This document shows positions 6,378-8,437 of a DNA stretch of 8,437 nucleotides, one piece after another. The notes under the pieces were generated by a model, which saw only the letters and a list, made by a program, of their open reading frames with translations, searched no databases and was not told where the DNA came from. A program made the position numbers and the translations under genes. The stretch's first letter is position 1. Every line of letters starts with the position of its first letter. This stretch comes from Helicobacteraceae bacterium (GTDB taxonomy: Bacteria; Campylobacterota; Campylobacteria; Campylobacterales; Sulfurimonadaceae): contig JAMOQV010000076.1 of the NCBI GenBank assembly GCA_027068615.1, positions 1-8,437 of the forward strand, in the 5' to 3' direction.

Positions 6378-7182
6378 TTCACTTTTTGCATCTTCACCAG
6401 ATGCTGATTTAAAAGAGTTTTTAACAAATAAGTTTAAAAATAATCCACGGATTTTAGACTTAAGTGTAGATATAGTAGATAAAAATAAAGTTGAAAGCTT
6501 AGAAGCAAAAGAGGCTAAAAATGACTGGTATGCTTATATTATCAAAGTAAAAGCTACTGTTAAAAATAAAGGTAAAAAGAAAGAATTAACTCAAAAGATG
6601 ATTTGGTTTTCAAATGGAACTATAATCACACCTGATTTTATAGATATGGATACGGGAGATAGTCTAAAAGATGATTATCCATCATTTGATGAAGCTTACT
6701 ATAAAAAAGAAAATCTTATATATGGTGATGTGGATGCCAAACATAGAGTAGTGATATTTTCAGACCCACTTTGTCCATTTTGTAAGATGTTTGTACCTAA
6801 ATCTATAAAAGAGATGAAAAAAGAGCCTAAAAAGTTCGCTATATATTACTACCATTTTCCACTTGAAAACTTACATCCTGCTGCACCAACACTTACAAAA
6901 GCAGCGATAGTTGCACAGATGCAAGGTGTAAAAGATGTTGTACTAAAACTTTATAAGGTAAAAGTGGATTATAAAGAAACAGATGTTAAAAAGATACTAA
7001 AAGCTTTTAATAAAACTATGGGGACAGATATAACTCCAAAAGATTTAGAGTCTCCTAAAGTTAAAGAACAAATCGCTTTTGATGAAAAAGTTGCAGATGA
7101 AGCTATGGTTGGTGGAACTCCAACTGTATTTTTTGATGGAAAACTAGATAAAAGTAAGAAAAAATATAAAGAGGCTAAATAG
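6331..7182 (+). CDS. Secreted thioredoxin-fold thiol-disulfide oxidoreductase (DsbC/DsbA-like, CPFC)
   Basis: This is a 283-residue periplasmic thiol-disulfide exchange protein. Residues 1-20 form a Sec signal peptide ending SSLFA. Residues 21-125 are a Lys-rich N-terminal domain without Cys that I cannot name; by position it could be a dimerisation or partner-binding domain as in DsbC-like proteins (inference). The thioredoxin fold begins near 130: VVIFSDPLCPFC (140-151) with active-site Cys148 and Cys151, a helical insert with YYYHFPLENLHPAAP (172-186) typical of DsbA-type folds, and the cis-Pro loop GGTPTVFFDG (261-270, Pro264). CPFC is unlike both DsbA (CPHC) and DsbC (CGYC), so oxidase versus isomerase/reductase activity is open. 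Starting at 6313 would add six residues including Lys and Arg; I prefer 6331 because of its AAGGA site. It overlaps fxsA by 47 bases and abuts hemC. A link to cytochrome c or other secreted cysteine proteins is possible but unproven. Confidence 0.88.
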   Translation: MLSMLRLSLTTLLVSSSLFASSPDADLKEFLTNKFKNNPRILDLSVDIVDKNKVESLEAKEAKNDWYAYIIKVKATVKNKGKKKELTQKMIWFSNGTIITPDFIDMDTGDSLKDDYPSFDEAYYKKENLIYGDVDAKHRVVIFSDPLCPFCKMFVPKSIKEMKKEPKKFAIYYYHFPLENLHPAAPTLTKAAIVAQMQGVKDVVLKLYKVKVDYKETDVKKILKAFNKTMGTDITPKDLESPKVKEQIAFDEKVADEAMVGGTPTVFFDGKLDKSKKKYKEAK

Positions 7183-8142
7183 ATGAAAAAATTAACCATA
7201 GCAACAAGAGTTTCAGACTTAGCTCTTTGGCAAGCTTACCATATAAAAGATAGAATTGAAGCTAGTTATCCTGAAATAGAGGTAGTTTTAAACAAAATCG
7301 TAAGCAATGGCGATAAAGTTTTAGATAAACCATTAGCACTTATTGGTGGAAAAGGGCATTTTACAAAAGAACTCGAAGATGCTATGCTAAATGGCGAGGC
7401 AGATATAGCAGTTCATAGTCTAAAAGATGTTCCAACTTATATACCAGATGGGTTAGAGTTGGTATCTATAACAAAAAGACAAGACCAAAGTGATGTTTTT
7501 TTATCTCACACATACTCATCTTTAGATGAACTTCCTCAAGGTGCAGTGGTAGGTACTACAAGCCTTAGAAGAAGGATGCAACTACTTCAAAAAAGACCAG
7601 ACTTAAAAGTAAAAGATTTAAGAGGAAATGTAAATACAAGACTAAGAAAATTAGCAGAGGGTCAATACGATGCTATTATATTAGCATTTATAGGATTAGA
7701 TAGGTTAGACTTACTAAAAGATATCCCTTATACACAAAAACTCTCATTAGATATGATGATACCTCCGATGGGACAAGCATCTTTAGGTATAGAGATAGTT
7801 CAAGGTAATGAAAAACTAAGAGAGATAGCACTAAGTGTAAATGATAAAGATACATTTATATGTACTAAAATAGAGAGAGATTTTATAAGTAAAATTGGAG
7901 CAGGGTGTTCAGCTCCAGTTGCTTGTAATGCTGTGATAGCTGATGATAAAATCACTTTTAGAACTATGATAGGTTTCCCAGATGGAACAAATGTGATGCA
8001 AGAAAAAATCGTAGTTGATGTAAAAGATAGTGAAGAATTAGGCTTTGAGATGGCTAAAAAGATGATAGATAACGGTGCTTTAGAGCTGTTAGAAAAAGCT
8101 GAAAGAGTAGCATTTAAAGATGAGATGCCACAAAGGCTTTAA
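7183..8142 (+). CDS. hemC: Hydroxymethylbilane synthase (porphobilinogen deaminase)
   Basis: HemC joins four porphobilinogen molecules into hydroxymethylbilane on a covalent dipyrromethane cofactor, in the cytoplasm. The 319-residue protein is full length (E. coli 313). Visible landmarks are ATRVSDLALWQA (7-18), GGKGHFTKELE (55-65), AVHSLKDVPT with the catalytic Asp82 (76-85), GTTSLRRRMQL (124-134), LRGNVNTRLRKL (146-157), AFIGLDRL (168-175), PPMGQASLGIE (194-204) and GAGCSAPVA (239-247). Cys242 in the last motif is the cofactor attachment residue and falls at the same number as in E. coli. The ATG follows the previous TAG directly, with a good ribosome site AAGAGG (7169-7174) eight bases upstream. 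It is the last gene on the plus strand. Together with hemA in the same direction, it is the second tetrapyrrole gene of the cluster. Confidence 0.97.
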   Translation: MKKLTIATRVSDLALWQAYHIKDRIEASYPEIEVVLNKIVSNGDKVLDKPLALIGGKGHFTKELEDAMLNGEADIAVHSLKDVPTYIPDGLELVSITKRQDQSDVFLSHTYSSLDELPQGAVVGTTSLRRRMQLLQKRPDLKVKDLRGNVNTRLRKLAEGQYDAIILAFIGLDRLDLLKDIPYTQKLSLDMMIPPMGQASLGIEIVQGNEKLREIALSVNDKDTFICTKIERDFISKIGAGCSAPVACNAVIADDKITFRTMIGFPDGTNVMQEKIVVDVKDSEELGFEMAKKMIDNGALELLEKAERVAFKDEMPQRL

Positions 8143-8154
8143 GGCAAATTTTTT
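8126..8154 (+). terminator. Weak candidate terminator at the hemC 3' end
   Basis: TGCC (8126-8129) can pair with GGCA (8143-8146), followed after two A by a run of six T (8149-8154). The stem is only four pairs around a 13-base loop that includes the hemC stop. The T-run and the location before a convergent gene are suggestive, but the hairpin is weak. Confidence 0.3.
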
Positions 8155-8173
8155 AAATCTCTATAAAAGAAAG

Positions 8174-8437
8174 TTAAGATATAAACTCTTTAAAATAGTG
8201 TTTTATTAAACTTTCTTTTTCCTCTTTTTTTATCTTATTTGTAACAGTCTTTAATCTAGTAGCGAATATATACTTTTCTATAAGATTTAATCTTTCAAGT
8301 TTTTTATAGATATTTAGTATAAATTCATTACTCTCTTTTTCAATTTTAAAACTTTTATTTATGTATGTAAGATGCAAATTTTCTATATTTTTCAAATCTT
8401 TTAAATCTAAATTTAAAGAAAAAATATACTCCACCTC
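8174..8437 (-). CDS. Unrecognised protein, 5'-partial, convergent with hemC
   Basis: An open frame on the minus strand runs from the window edge to a TAA at 8176-8174, giving at least 87 residues. The only in-window start candidate near the edge is GTG at 8434-8432, and the frame stays open through GAG at 8437-8435. The true start is therefore probably outside, and this would be the C-terminal part of a longer protein. The sequence is Lys-, Glu-, Ile- and Leu-rich with no Cys, no signal peptide and no membrane span. After an initial strand-like piece (YIFSLNLDL) it looks mainly helical, with KYIFATRLKTVTNKIKKEEK near the end. I recognise no domain and assign no function. Codon and base use are AT-rich like the rest. 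It ends 31 bases from the hemC stop on the opposite strand. Confidence 0.6.
   Translation of the reverse strand, partial: EVEYIFSLNLDLKDLKNIENLHLTYINKSFKIEKESNEFILNIYKKLERLNLIEKYIFATRLKTVTNKIKKEEKESLIKHYFKEFIS

Noticed and set aside
8166..8193. Hairpin AAAG-A-AGTT/AACTCTTT as terminator for the minus-strand gene
   Set aside because: It is bulged, almost entirely A/T, and overlaps the stop codon; too weak to list.

Overview
This AT-rich, gene-dense window looks like chromosomal DNA of a Campylobacterota (epsilonproteobacterial) species, probably a free-living Sulfurimonas- or Arcobacter-like lineage. The evidence is the gene order and the protein style. As I remember the Campylobacter jejuni genome, the order exported protein, polyprenyl synthase, hemA, proS, fxsA, hemC matches Cj0540 to Cj0545, and Helicobacter pylori keeps the ispB, hemA, proS, hemC set. 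This is recall, not a search, and the genus is not established.

Layout. At 1-1016 lies the 3' part of a DegT-family sugar aminotransferase whose start is outside the window. It abuts lpxK (1017-1916, TTG start), the lipid A 4'-kinase. A consensus extended -10 box at 1924-1932 then opens a second transcription unit: a small secreted protein of unknown function (1940-2356), a long-chain polyprenyl diphosphate synthase (2346-3236) and hemA (3236-4489), with overlapping ends. A 153-base gap (4490-4642) holds another extended -10 box and an inverted repeat. It is followed by proS (4643-5947), fxsA (5949-6377), a secreted DsbC/DsbA-like thiol-disulfide protein (6331-7182) and hemC (7183-8142), again nearly gapless. 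A convergent, unrecognised partial gene (8174-8437, minus strand) closes the window.

How the genes work together. The left part serves the outer envelope (sugar amination and lipid A phosphorylation). The middle and right part joins quinone side-chain synthesis (polyprenyl synthase), two steps of tetrapyrrole synthesis (HemA makes glutamate-1-semialdehyde, HemC makes hydroxymethylbilane) and a periplasmic thiol-redox protein. All of these plausibly support a respiratory chain rich in quinones and cytochromes. proS is the translation gene usually found inside this cluster.

Most notable points. ProS is only 434 residues. It lacks the roughly 150-180 residue INS editing domain that E. coli and, as I recall, C. 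jejuni ProS carry between motifs 2 and 3, but it keeps the two cysteine pairs that flank that insertion. The promoter before the 1940 gene is so close to the ATG that a leaderless mRNA is likely. A 7-bp inverted repeat sits directly after the proS -10 box. fxsA and the thiol-disulfide gene overlap by 47 bases, so an acidic FxsA tail motif and a signal peptide share the same DNA. I found no mobile element, CRISPR array, tRNA or rRNA.
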